Notes: generated by a model not told the origin, from the letters alone. Positions 16,605-23,763 are shown, counted from the stretch's first letter. The stretch is 27,070 bases of DNA from Rhodobacteraceae bacterium UBA3069 (GCA_002366795.1 DFBX01000130.1:1-27070), one strand, 5' to 3'. Program-made: numbers and translations.

Positions 16605-16856
16605 TCAGCCGATATTGCCCTTTCCGGACAGGGTATAGGCCCCCTCGGGCAGGTCCAGCGCCATCGCCAGCTCGCGCAGCTGCGGCAGGGAAAATGTCAC
16701 CCGCTGCACCTTGTCGGTTCGTGCGTCCAATTGCTCGACCACCACGCAATCCTCAAAGGCCTGTACGGTCACGTCCTCCATCAGGGGGGCCGTGCCCGAA
16801 CCTTCATCCACTAAGGTGACAACCGTGGCGTCGAAATCGTGTTCAATGGTAAACAT
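16605..16856 (-). CDS. Small hypothetical protein
   Basis: An 83-residue acidic soluble protein that I do not recognise. It begins MFTIEHDFDATVVTLVDEGS and reads as alternating strands followed by a helix (FSLPQLRELAMALDLPEGAY), a pattern consistent with a small alpha/beta protein. No Cys or metal motif is seen. It stands alone between DUF167 (convergent, 85 bases away) and the divergent M48 protease gene. Coding status is supported by a clean start and codon use like its neighbours rather than by homology. Confidence 0.65.
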   Translation of the reverse strand: MFTIEHDFDATVVTLVDEGSGTAPLMEDVTVQAFEDCVVVEQLDARTDKVQRVTFSLPQLRELAMALDLPEGAYTLSGKGNIG

Positions 16857-17022
16857 GACGCCAGATTACGGCACCTTGCCGCCGATGCAAGCACCATCGC
16901 GGATGAATTCCGCGTGAGCGCCGTTTGCCAAGCTGCCCGCGCGCGGCTAAACTGATCTCTACCCGCATGGGACAAGGCGGGGCACAGCAAACCACGAGCA
17001 AAGCAAGACAGGTTTTCAGCAC

Positions 17023-17745
17023 ATGAACCCGATCGGACCGATCAAAGCCCTGGCGCTTTTGTCCCTTGCCCTGCTGGCGGGTTGCATGGCCCCGACGGCC
17101 ACGCCAACCGCACAGCGCCCCGCGATGAACGCGGTCGCCCCGCTGTCGCCCAGGGCGTCGCAGGCGCGGCAGTTTCTATCGGTGGTCAAAACGGTGGAAC
17201 CCGTGGCCGAGGCAGAGTGCCGCGCCCGCGCGCCCCGCGCCAATTGCGATTTCCGCATCGTTGTGGATGACCGGCCGGACCAGCCTGCCAACGCATTCCA
17301 GACTTTGGACAATGCGGGCCGCCCCATCATCGCCTTCACCCTGCCGATGATCGCCGCCGCGCAAAACGCGGATGAATTGGCCTTTGTCATGGGGCATGAA
17401 ACCGCGCATCACATCGCAGGCCACCTTGCCCGCCAGCGCGAAAACGCCGAATCGGGCGCGGTGATCTTTGCCGGTATCGCGGCGCTGACGGGGGGCGATG
17501 CGTCGTCTGTTCGGTCGGCCAGCCGGCTGGGCGCGCAGGTCGGTGCACGGTCCTATTCAAAGGAGTTCGAGCTGGAAGCAGACGCCCTTGGCACGCTGAT
17601 CACCCAGCGGGCCGGGTATGACCCGGTGCGCGGCGCGGCCTTCTTTACCCGCATCCCCGATCCGGGCAACCGTTTCCTTGGCACCCACCCGCCCAATGCG
17701 CAGCGCATCGACACGGTGCGCAGGGTGGCCGCGCGCGGCCTGTGA
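17023..17745 (+). CDS. M48 family metalloprotease, putative lipoprotein
   Basis: A 240-residue zinc protease. The N terminus is a lipoprotein signal peptide with lipobox LLAGC (Cys21), so it is probably anchored in the cell envelope facing the periplasm. The catalytic motif HETAH is at 125-129 within FVMGHETAHHIAGH, and the third ligand region is ELEAD (183-187). The conserved HPPNAQRI lies close to the C terminus. Related short M48 proteins act in outer-membrane or periplasmic quality control (BepA/LoiP-like), but this copy lacks the TPR domain of BepA. Start ATG at 17023. It converges with the small membrane protein gene downstream with a 21-base gap. Confidence 0.92.
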   Translation: MNPIGPIKALALLSLALLAGCMAPTATPTAQRPAMNAVAPLSPRASQARQFLSVVKTVEPVAEAECRARAPRANCDFRIVVDDRPDQPANAFQTLDNAGRPIIAFTLPMIAAAQNADELAFVMGHETAHHIAGHLARQRENAESGAVIFAGIAALTGGDASSVRSASRLGAQVGARSYSKEFELEADALGTLITQRAGYDPVRGAAFFTRIPDPGNRFLGTHPPNAQRIDTVRRVAARGL

Positions 17746-17766
17746 CCGCCCCGACCGGTGGTGCCG

Positions 17767-18048
17767 TCAAAGCATTCCCGCTGAAACCGCCCGCCGCCGC
17801 AACCGCATGGCGATCCCGATCAGCGACATCACCACCCAGAAGGTCTGGATCAAGGCCGAGGCAAGGTTGAAACTGGCCGACAGCCCGATCAGCACCATGC
17901 TGGCCGCGGCGACATTCAGCGCGAAATAAAGCAGGCAATCGCCGGTCAGGATGCGCAGCGTCAGCATGGTGTAATTGGCCACGTAAAGGAAAAAGCCCCC
18001 GACGCCGATAAGTTCGACCATGGTGTTGGAGAGGATGAAATAAGTCAT
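17767..18048 (-). CDS. Small membrane protein of the CBU_0592 type
   Basis: A 93-residue inner-membrane protein with about three hydrophobic segments. The first half, ELIGVGGFFLYVANYTMLTLRIL, resembles the CBU_0592 domain of small uncharacterised membrane proteins, and the C terminus is strongly basic (RLRRRAV). ATG at 18048 has GGAGG 9 bases upstream. The gene diverges from the Cys4 protein cluster and shares a 323-base intergenic region with it, so a shared regulatory site is possible. Function unknown. Confidence 0.75.
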   Translation of the reverse strand: MTYFILSNTMVELIGVGGFFLYVANYTMLTLRILTGDCLLYFALNVAAASMVLIGLSASFNLASALIQTFWVVMSLIGIAMRLRRRAVSAGML

Positions 18049-18371
18049 TCCAAAATACCTCCGTTGCTGCAGATGTTGCGGTGGTCGTGTTTTGAAAATC
18101 GGCGCTCGTCAGGCCGCGCTATGCGGGCCCCTGGCACTTACTGTTGTGTCATTTCAGCGCCCCCAGCGCGGGTGAGGAATCCCTGACCCAAGGGCAATTT
18201 CGGGGTGGGGAATTCCATTCCTTTTTCCCTGCAAGGGACAATTTCCACCGGTTTTCCCGCAGTTTGGGCCATGCGCCTGCCCGCCTTGATCCACGTCAAG
18301 GCGCCGCGCGCGCGCCCCGCCGACCCTTGCCGTCATACTGACCTGCACCTTTGCAAACGGGGGAAAGACCC
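18049..18371. other. Divergent intergenic region before the Cys4 protein cluster
   Basis: No gene is seen in these 323 bases. They hold the imperfect FNR-type palindrome at 18282-18303 and an AT-richer part around 18200-18260 rich in T and C runs. Promoters for the membrane protein (minus) and the first Cys4 gene (plus) must lie here, but no clear -35/-10 pair was found. Confidence 0.5.
18282..18303. promoter_or_regulatory. FNR-type palindrome, imperfect core
   Basis: Perfect 8-bp arms CGCCTTGA and TCAAGGCG flank a 6-base centre. The core TTGATCCACGTCAA (18286-18299) matches the FNR consensus TTGAT-N4-ATCAA except for one base. It lies about 80 bases before the first Cys4 gene. No -10 is seen at the spacing expected of a class II activator site, so its mode of action is uncertain. 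Confidence 0.55.
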
Positions 18372-18644
18372 ATGGACAACCAGACCACCCGCCGCCACGC
18401 CGCCCTTGTGGACCGCATGGCCACCGCCCTTGGCCGCGACCTTGAAGAGGACGTGATCAAGGCAAGGCTGGACCTTGATACCCTGCATGACATGGTGGTG
18501 CGCTGCACCGGCTGCACCAAGCCCGGCGATTGCGAACATTTCCTTGCCCGGACCGAGGCATCGGGCCAACCGGCAAGCGATACGCCCGCCTATTGCCGCA
18601 ACGCCGCCACCTTCCGCCTGTTGAACGCGGGGCAACGGACCTGA
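18372..18644 (+). CDS. Small Cys4 protein, DUF6455-like, paralogue 1
   Basis: A 90-residue soluble protein. After a helical N-terminal half (LVDRMATALGRDLEEDV) it has VVRCTGCTKPGDCEHFLA and later AYCRNA, giving the spacing CX2CX5CX20C. Four cysteines in this arrangement suggest a bound Fe-S cluster or zinc. The family looks like DUF6455, named from memory of its pattern. Function unknown. Start ATG at 18372 follows GGGAAAG. It is the first of four paralogues in a row, and an FNR-like palindrome lies upstream. The gap to the next gene (89 bases) contains its own FNR box. Confidence 0.82.
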   Translation: MDNQTTRRHAALVDRMATALGRDLEEDVIKARLDLDTLHDMVVRCTGCTKPGDCEHFLARTEASGQPASDTPAYCRNAATFRLLNAGQRT

Positions 18645-18648
18645 CCCT

Positions 18649-18690
18649 TTGATCCGTATCAAGGCGCGTTTTCCGCGCGGCTTCTAGAAC
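18649..18690 (+). promoter_or_regulatory. Perfect FNR box with matching -10: predicted oxygen-regulated promoter
   Basis: TTGATCCGTATCAA (18649-18662) is a perfect TTGAT-N4-ATCAA site for FNR/FnrL. A -10 candidate TAGAAC at 18685-18690 would set transcription start at 18697. The centre of the box is then at -41.5, the classical position for FNR activation. The next gene starts at 18734, leaving a 37-base leader. Match and spacing are seen; regulation is inferred. Confidence 0.7.
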
Positions 18691-18733
18691 GGGTGTCAGT
18701 TACAGTTTGAACCTTGTGACGAAAGGGCACGGC

Positions 18734-19015
18734 ATGAAACCTTTAGGGGACAAGCTACGCCACTACTGGCTGGCGCAACGCATGGCGAAACAAGGCGGGC
18801 TGGATTTGGCCCGCGCGCAGGGCGAGGGGCTGCTACCACAGCAGGACTGGGCCGATATGGTCCAACGCTGCCGTGGCTGCCAATGGACCGAAGGTTGCGA
18901 CCGCTGGCTGCGCGCGCTGGATCAGGGCGATGAACTGTCCACCGAATGCGTCAACCACGACCGTTTTACGGCGCTTCAAGCCATCCTTGAAACCGCCACG
19001 CAAGAGGAGGCCTGA
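18734..19015 (+). CDS. Small Cys4 protein, DUF6455-like, paralogue 2
   Basis: A 93-residue soluble protein with the same plan as its neighbours: a helical N-terminal part (YWLAQRMAKQGGLDLARAQ), then DMVQRCRGCQWTEGCDRWL and STECVNHDRF, giving CX2CX5CX16C. It is the most diverged of the four and has extra Trp residues beside the cysteines. ATG at 18734 is chosen over an upstream in-frame start because AAAGGG lies 6 bases before it. It is the first gene after the perfect FNR box and is followed by paralogue 3 after only 2 bases, so these two are surely co-transcribed. Function unknown. Confidence 0.82.
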   Translation: MKPLGDKLRHYWLAQRMAKQGGLDLARAQGEGLLPQQDWADMVQRCRGCQWTEGCDRWLRALDQGDELSTECVNHDRFTALQAILETATQEEA

Positions 19016-19017
19016 TC

Positions 19018-19284
19018 ATGGGTGCCATTCTTCGCCTCGGCGATCCCGCCAAAGCCTTCTGGCTGACCCGCTCCGTCGCCCGCACCATGGGCATCAACCT
19101 GTCCGGGGCACTGGCCGAAGGGCGCCTGACATCGGAAGGCTACGCCGAGATGGTGACCCGCTGCCGCACCTGCAACCAAGTCGAGCAATGCGAGCTTTGG
19201 CTGGCACGATCCGGAGCAGGGGCCAGTTCCGCGCCTGCCGATTGCGCCAATGCGGACATTTTCAACCGGCTGAAGAAGGGCTGA
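19018..19284 (+). CDS. Small Cys4 protein, DUF6455-like, paralogue 3
   Basis: An 88-residue soluble protein. Its motif region is EMVTRCRTCNQVEQCELWLA followed by ADCANADIFNRL, giving CX2CX5CX17C. The N-terminal half (WLTRSVARTMGINLSGALAEGRL) aligns with the same region in the other three. A strong GAGGAGG ribosome site lies inside the end of the preceding gene, whose stop is 2 bases before this start. Duplication followed by divergence of the N-terminal and loop regions is evident. Function unknown; a metal or Fe-S binding role is inferred from the cysteines. Confidence 0.85.
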   Translation: MGAILRLGDPAKAFWLTRSVARTMGINLSGALAEGRLTSEGYAEMVTRCRTCNQVEQCELWLARSGAGASSAPADCANADIFNRLKKG

Positions 19285-19339
19285 TCCCGTAAGGGCACCG
19301 TCTGCTTCGCCTCGAATACGATTTATCAAAGGACACGAC

Positions 19340-19594
19340 ATGGGCTTTTTCAAAAGCATCGCACGTCGCGCCGATCTGGTGGGGCGCATGGCCGATACGG
19401 TGGGGATAGACGCCGCCACCGCCGCAGGGGCCGAGGAAATCGCGGCGCAGGCGTGGCGCAATGCGGTGGTGCGCTGCTCCGGTTGCACCCATGATGCCGA
19501 ATGCAGGGCCTTCATGGATGCGGCAGATGCCGCGGGCGAACACCCCAAGGCCCCGTCCTATTGCCGCAACAAGGCGATGCTGGACGGGATGTAG
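19340..19594 (+). CDS. Small Cys4 protein, DUF6455-like, paralogue 4
   Basis: An 84-residue soluble protein with RRADLVGRMADTVGIDAATA in the N-terminal part, then AVVRCSGCTHDAECRAFMDA and SYCRNKAML, giving CX2CX5CX19C. It is closest to paralogue 1 (shared VVRC-GCT, YCRN and LV-RMA). ATG at 19340 follows AAGGACA. It is 55 bases after paralogue 3; a half FNR-like site (ATCAA) lies there, but no complete box. The cluster ends with a strong terminator 40 bases downstream. Function unknown. Confidence 0.83.
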   Translation: MGFFKSIARRADLVGRMADTVGIDAATAAGAEEIAAQAWRNAVVRCSGCTHDAECRAFMDAADAAGEHPKAPSYCRNKAMLDGM

Positions 19595-19635
19595 CCGGCT
19601 TTTCCCGCGGCTTTTTCGGGCGGCGCAAGAACGCA

Positions 19636-19670
19636 AAACGGCGGCAAGGGATCACCCTGCCGCCGTTTTT
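19636..19670. terminator. Bidirectional intrinsic terminator between the Cys4 cluster and the ectoine operon
   Basis: Arms AAAACGGCGGCAAGGG and CCCTGCCGCCGTTTT pair with one bulged A, and T-runs are present on both strands. It lies after the last Cys4 gene (plus) and 36 bases after the aspartate kinase stop (minus). Confidence 0.88.
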
Positions 19671-19705
19671 CTTTTACATTTTACTGGGCGTAGCGGCCCG
19701 GCCGC

Positions 19706-21139
19706 TCAGGCGACCAGCTTGGGCCGGCCTTCCTTGCCATCTTCCACCAGCGCGCCATGCAGCGCGGCAATGGCCGCATCCAGCCGGTCACGCGGCACAA
19801 GGAATTGCACATCCACCGCGCGCGACGGCTGCTGCGCGGCCAGAACCTCGCAATCGGCGGCCTCCAACGCGGCCAGACCGCGTGCCAGCACGCGCTGCCC
19901 GCCCAGGTCGCGCCCCACGGCCGAGGCCAGCGCCATGCTGCGCAGGCTTACATCTGCCGAGGGATAAAGCCGCGCCAGATCCTTTTCGACACGGCGCACG
20001 GTTTTCAGGCTCGCCTCGACGTAATGGGTGATCGTGTTGGCGTTCGATGCCTTCGACACGATCCGCACGCCATGGCGCGTCAGCACGTCAAGGAACGCCG
20101 CGTCATAGCCTTTGACGCCGACCATATCCTGTTCGAACAGCTCGATCGCCTTGACCTCAAGCCCGGTCACGATTTCCACGGCGGGCTTTTCGGCGGGGGC
20201 ATCGTCGATCAGCGTGCCGGGGTCGCCCGGCTCGAACGCGTTGGTGACGCGCAGCGGCACCTCGGCTTGGCGCAGGGTCTTGGCCGCCTTGGGGTGGATC
20301 GCCTCCATCCCCAGGTTCGACAGCTGGTCGGCCACGTCATAGTTGGTATGGCCCAGCTTGCGCACCGCGCCCGCGCCAACAAGGTTCGGATCGGCCGAGG
20401 ACAGGTGGAATTCCTTGTGGATGATCGCCTCGGCCGCGCCGGTCAGCGCCGCCAGACGCGAGAACGTCACCTCGGAATAACCACGGTCAAACTCGCGCAT
20501 CAGCCCCTCAAGGCATTGCGCATAGCCGGTGACAATGGGCATTTCGCTGGTCACGTCCACGCCCTCCAGCGCCGAAGTGATGCGGCTGTCCAGATCGTGC
20601 TGTTCTTCGTCGCGCCAACCCGACAGGTCGATGAACCGCGCGTTCACACCGGCGCGTTGCAGCATCAGCACGGTGGCGAATGTGGAATGCGCCTCGCCCA
20701 GGCCGGACAGCATTTCGCGGATGATCAGCATATGGTCCGACAGGCGGAAATGCCCGTAGGAACACAGCCGTTGCAGATCGACCAGGCAGCTGCGCGCGCC
20801 ATGGGTGCGTTCGGCCACGAAGGCATCCGCTGCGGCGATGTCCGCGCCATCGTCCAGCACGGCGCGATGCGCCTGACGCATGGCATCGGCCACCTCGTCC
20901 AGCGCCGCCTGCCAGCCGGTGTCACCATCGGCATTGGCAAAACGGCCATAAACGCCGGGCTGGCCGGTTTTCTTATGCTCCAGCAGCAGGTTGGTGATGC
21001 CGCCAAAGGCAGACACCACGAAGATGCGGCCATATTCGGCCTTGCCTTCGCGCATGAACAGCCGGTCGCGCAATTCATGGGCGCGGCTCATTGAGGTGCC
21101 GCCGATTTTCTCCACCGTGTGCTTGCTGCGCGTGTCCAT
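19706..21139 (-). CDS. ask: Aspartate kinase, ectoine-type (Ask_Ect)
   Basis: The enzyme phosphorylates aspartate, the first step toward aspartate semialdehyde, the precursor of ectoine. The 477-residue protein starts with the kinase signature KIGGTSM (11-17). It continues with EFDRGYSEVTFSRLAAL and a long catalytic domain with the inserted segments typical of the specialised kinases found in ectoine clusters. Two ACT-like regulatory domains occupy about the last 160 residues (EVKAIELFEQDMVG and DVSLRSMALASAVG). Its location as the last gene of ectABC, 3 bases after ectC, supports the ectoine role. Such dedicated kinases are known to escape normal feedback inhibition, which would raise flux under salt stress. 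Confidence 0.95.
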   Translation of the reverse strand: MDTRSKHTVEKIGGTSMSRAHELRDRLFMREGKAEYGRIFVVSAFGGITNLLLEHKKTGQPGVYGRFANADGDTGWQAALDEVADAMRQAHRAVLDDGADIAAADAFVAERTHGARSCLVDLQRLCSYGHFRLSDHMLIIREMLSGLGEAHSTFATVLMLQRAGVNARFIDLSGWRDEEQHDLDSRITSALEGVDVTSEMPIVTGYAQCLEGLMREFDRGYSEVTFSRLAALTGAAEAIIHKEFHLSSADPNLVGAGAVRKLGHTNYDVADQLSNLGMEAIHPKAAKTLRQAEVPLRVTNAFEPGDPGTLIDDAPAEKPAVEIVTGLEVKAIELFEQDMVGVKGYDAAFLDVLTRHGVRIVSKASNANTITHYVEASLKTVRRVEKDLARLYPSADVSLRSMALASAVGRDLGGQRVLARGLAALEAADCEVLAAQQPSRAVDVQFLVPRDRLDAAIAALHGALVEDGKEGRPKLVA

Positions 21140-21142
21140 GGC

Positions 21143-21535
21143 TTACGCCTCCTCCGTTGCGGGCGCGTAAGAGCCGTCCTCGCGGTGGACCTCGGTTCCG
21201 GTTACGGGCGGGTTGAAGCAGCAGGCCATGTGCAACTCTTCCTCGGCGCGCAGGATATGCTTGTCATGCAGGTTCAGCGCATACATCACGCCGGGCTTGA
21301 TCTCGTGCGTCTCGCCCGTGGCGATATCGGTGATCGACCCCTTGCCCTTCATGCAATAGACCGACTCGAAATGGTGCTTGTAGTGGAACGTATGTTCCGA
21401 TCCGGCGGCCAGCACGGTGATATGGAAGGAAAAGCCCATCCCATCATCGGCCAGCAGCAGCCGGGTCGAGGTCCAGTCCGCATCCGCCACGTGACGGTCG
21501 GTGCCTTGCAGTTCGTTGAAATCGCGTACGATCAT
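21143..21535 (-). CDS. ectC: L-ectoine synthase
   Basis: EctC closes the ring of N-gamma-acetyl-diaminobutyrate to form ectoine, the compatible solute. The 130-residue cupin has the length usual for the family. The iron-binding residues known from studied EctC enzymes are present at the same numbers: Glu57 (in HHFESVYC), Tyr85 (in PGVMYALN) and His93 (in DKHILRA). The reading frame is open 6 codons further, but ATG at 21535 has AGGAGA upstream and MIVRDFNELQGTDR is the family start. A GC-rich imperfect hairpin (about 21561-21585) lies in the 87-base gap after ectB and might tune relative expression. Confidence 0.97.
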   Translation of the reverse strand: MIVRDFNELQGTDRHVADADWTSTRLLLADDGMGFSFHITVLAAGSEHTFHYKHHFESVYCMKGKGSITDIATGETHEIKPGVMYALNLHDKHILRAEEELHMACCFNPPVTGTEVHREDGSYAPATEEA

Positions 21536-21622
21536 GTTGGTGTCTCCTGTCATAAGTTCGGGCGCGCCCGCGAAGGGCGCGCGCCTCAGGTATTCTTGAA
21601 TGGGGTTCGGATAGGGGAAAGG

Positions 21623-22921
21623 TTATTCCGCCGCGATCTTGCTGGCGGTGTCCTTGGCCGCCATCACGTCATGCGCGGCGTCCAGCACGATGTTCAAACC
21701 CTTGCGAAAGGTCGCATCGGGCGTGGTTAGCGGGGCCAGAACCTTGACCACCTGGTCCTCGTTCCCCGAGGTTTCGATGATCAGACCCTTTTCAAAGGCG
21801 CGTGCGCAAATCTCTGCGGCCAGTTCGCCGGTGCCCACATCGACACCCTGCATCAGCCCGCGCCCTTTCAGGAAGGCACCCGGCACCATATTGGCCAGAT
21901 TCTGCAACGCGGTGGTCAGGATCACCGATTTCGCGGCCAGCTCTTTCTGGAACGAATCGTCGGCCCAGAACTTCTCGACCGCGACGCGGGCGGTGACAAA
22001 TGCATGGGTGTTGCCGCGGAACGTGCCGTTATGCTCGGCCGGGCCGAACTTGTCATGTTCGGGGCGCACCAGCATCGCCGCAAAGGGCAGGCCGAAACCG
22101 GACAGCGACTTCGCCAAGGTGACGATATCGGGGGTCACGCCCATTTCCTCGAAGGAAAAGAACGTGCCGGTGCGGCCGCAACCGGCCTGGATGTCGTCGA
22201 TGATCAGCAGCGCGCCGTGCTTCTTGGCGATATCCGCCATGGCCCGCACCCATTCCGGCGACGCGGCGTTCAGCCCGCCTTCGCCCTGGACGGTTTCGAA
22301 CATGATCGCGGCAGGTGCATCCACGCCGCCCGACGGGTCCGACAGCATCTGGTCCAGCAGCGCGGCACTGTCCACGCCCTCGGCATAACCGTCGAACGGC
22401 ATCCGCGTGACACCGTTCAGCGGGGCAGATGCGCCACCACGGTGATAGCCGTTGCCGGTGGCGGTCAGCGCGCCCATGGTCACGCCATGGAACCCGTTGG
22501 TGAAGGAAATGATGTTGTTGCGGCCGGTCACCTTGCGGGCCAGCTTCATCGCGGCCTCGACGGCATTGGCGCCGGTCGGGCCGGTGAACATCACCTTGTG
22601 GTCCATCTTGCGCGGGGCAAGAATGTGCTTTTCGAACGCCTCAAGGAACGCGGCCTTGGTGTCGGTGTGCATGTCCAGGCCATGCGCGATGCCGTCACCG
22701 GCGATATGTTCGATCAGCGCGGCCTTCATGTCCGGGTCATTATGCCCGTAGTTGAGCGAGGAACACCCCGCCAGGAAATCAATATAGGTCCGGCCCTTAT
22801 TGTCGGTCATTTCCGAACCGGAGGCAGAGGTAAAGCTGGTCTTGAAACCACGGCAATAGGAACGCGCCTCGGATTCGCGGCGGGCAAAGATCGGGGAAAC
22901 GGCTGAGGTGTCAGTCGACAT
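21623..22921 (-). CDS. ectB: Diaminobutyrate-2-oxoglutarate transaminase
   Basis: EctB converts aspartate semialdehyde plus glutamate to L-2,4-diaminobutyrate. The 432-residue protein is a class III PLP aminotransferase. The PLP-binding Asp lies in LLIIDDIQAGCGRTG (242-243), and the Schiff-base lysine is K271 in LAKSLSGFGLPFA. The MFTGPTGANAVEAAMKLAR block (111-129) holds the phosphate of PLP. Start ATG at 22921 with AAGGA upstream. It is the second gene of the operon, 54 bases after ectA. Confidence 0.97.
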   Translation of the reverse strand: MSTDTSAVSPIFARRESEARSYCRGFKTSFTSASGSEMTDNKGRTYIDFLAGCSSLNYGHNDPDMKAALIEHIAGDGIAHGLDMHTDTKAAFLEAFEKHILAPRKMDHKVMFTGPTGANAVEAAMKLARKVTGRNNIISFTNGFHGVTMGALTATGNGYHRGGASAPLNGVTRMPFDGYAEGVDSAALLDQMLSDPSGGVDAPAAIMFETVQGEGGLNAASPEWVRAMADIAKKHGALLIIDDIQAGCGRTGTFFSFEEMGVTPDIVTLAKSLSGFGLPFAAMLVRPEHDKFGPAEHNGTFRGNTHAFVTARVAVEKFWADDSFQKELAAKSVILTTALQNLANMVPGAFLKGRGLMQGVDVGTGELAAEICARAFEKGLIIETSGNEDQVVKVLAPLTTPDATFRKGLNIVLDAAHDVMAAKDTASKIAAE

Positions 22922-22975
22922 GGGAATATCCTTCGTAAGGGAAATTTCGGGGGGAATGGGACGGCTGAACGCGGC

Positions 22976-23506
22976 TCAGGCCACTTTGCGCAGCGGCTCT
23001 GCAAAGGCGATCGTCACCATGTGTTCGGTGGCGGCGCGCCCGTCCAGATGCTCGTCCTTCTTGAAATGCGGCGCGTCGCTCAGATCGGCGCCCTTGCGAT
23101 TGGCAAAGCCGCGGAACAGCGCCCAAGAGGCATCGTTCGATTGGGTGATGGTGGTTTTCAGATGGGTAACACCTGCGGATTCGGGGCGCAGCATCAGGTG
23201 GGTCAGCATCCGCCCGCCAAGGCCACGGCCCCGCGCGCGTACATCCACGGCCACCTGCCAGACAAAGAACGTGTCATTCTCGCTGGGCGGCAGATAGCCC
23301 GACACCCAGCCAACCACGTCGCCGTCCATCTCGGCCACCACGCAGGTGTCACGGAAATGGTCGCATTGCAGTAGGTTGCAATACAGCGAATTGGTGTCCA
23401 GCGGCTTGCAGCGATCGACCAGCGCATTCACGGCGGGCCCGTCCTCGGGGCGGGGTTTGCGGAAGGTGATTGTGTCCTTCTCCACCATGTTGCTCATGTC
23501 TTTCAT
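22976..23506 (-). CDS. ectA: Diaminobutyrate acetyltransferase
   Basis: EctA acetylates L-2,4-diaminobutyrate at the gamma-amino group with acetyl-CoA, the first step specific to ectoine. The 176-residue GNAT protein has RKPRPEDGPAVNALVDRC at the N terminus and the substrate-binding region LDTNSLYCNLLQCDHF (37-51). The acetyl-CoA loop VDVRARGRGLGGRML is at 87-101, followed by LKTTITQSNDASWALFRG. It is the first gene of the operon and is transcribed away from the MarR-type regulator. Start ATG at 23506 is assumed; ATG codons at residues 4 and 7 are alternatives. Confidence 0.96.
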   Translation of the reverse strand: MKDMSNMVEKDTITFRKPRPEDGPAVNALVDRCKPLDTNSLYCNLLQCDHFRDTCVVAEMDGDVVGWVSGYLPPSENDTFFVWQVAVDVRARGRGLGGRMLTHLMLRPESAGVTHLKTTITQSNDASWALFRGFANRKGADLSDAPHFKKDEHLDGRAATEHMVTIAFAEPLRKVA

Positions 23507-23535
23507 TGCTCAGCCTCTCGTTGTTGCTTCGATGC

Positions 23536-23576
23536 GCTAAGTAATACATCCCAAGTTAAATTTCAACTTACTAAGC
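23536..23576 (-). promoter_or_regulatory. ectA promoter and nested inverted-repeat operator
   Basis: On the minus strand a -35 candidate TTGAAA (23566-23561) and -10 candidate TTACTT (23544-23539) are 16 bases apart and upstream of ectA. An inner inverted repeat AAGTT-N7-AACTT (23553-23569) covers the -35 and spacer. An outer pair GCTAAGTAA (23536-23544) and TTACTAAGC (23568-23576), one mismatch, covers the -10 and the upstream edge. A dimeric MarR protein bound here would block polymerase. The divergent MarR gene product is the obvious candidate. Confidence 0.6.
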
Positions 23577-23592
23577 AAAATGACCCAAAGAT

Positions 23593-23625
23593 CCCTTATA
23601 AGCCCCTTATAAGCCCCTTATCAGG
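23593..23625. repeat. Three 11-bp direct repeats upstream of the ectA promoter
   Basis: Two identical CCCTTATAAGC units and one diverged unit, CCCTTATCAGG, lie end to end. The first two contain the palindrome CTTATAAG. The 11-base period is about one helical turn, so identical faces are presented to a protein. They lie about 60 to 95 bases upstream of the predicted ectA start. Confidence 0.75.
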
Positions 23626-23763
23626 CATAAAAATAGTTCGTATCGACTAAATGAAATGTTTAGCTTTTCGCGGCTTTTTGCCGATGCAGCGACCGGGATA
23701 GGGCGGATTGCATCGCGCACGCCGCTCTGTCAGATTGTTCCCGGCACCCAGACCGGAGGGCCC

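Noticed and set aside
19318..19339. Possible third FNR site before paralogue 4
   Set aside because: Only the half ATCAA is present; the partner half at the required 4-base spacing is missing.
19757..21094. Long open frame antisense to the aspartate kinase gene, and a similar one opposite ectB (22004-22906)
   Set aside because: Shadow frames of clear ectoine genes, with no ribosome sites or recognisable domains.
23656..23763. Upstream in-frame ATG extending the MarR protein by 36 residues
   Set aside because: No ribosome site precedes it. The extension (MFSFSRLFADAATGIGR...) is not MarR-like, whereas ATG 23764 has GGAGG at good spacing.
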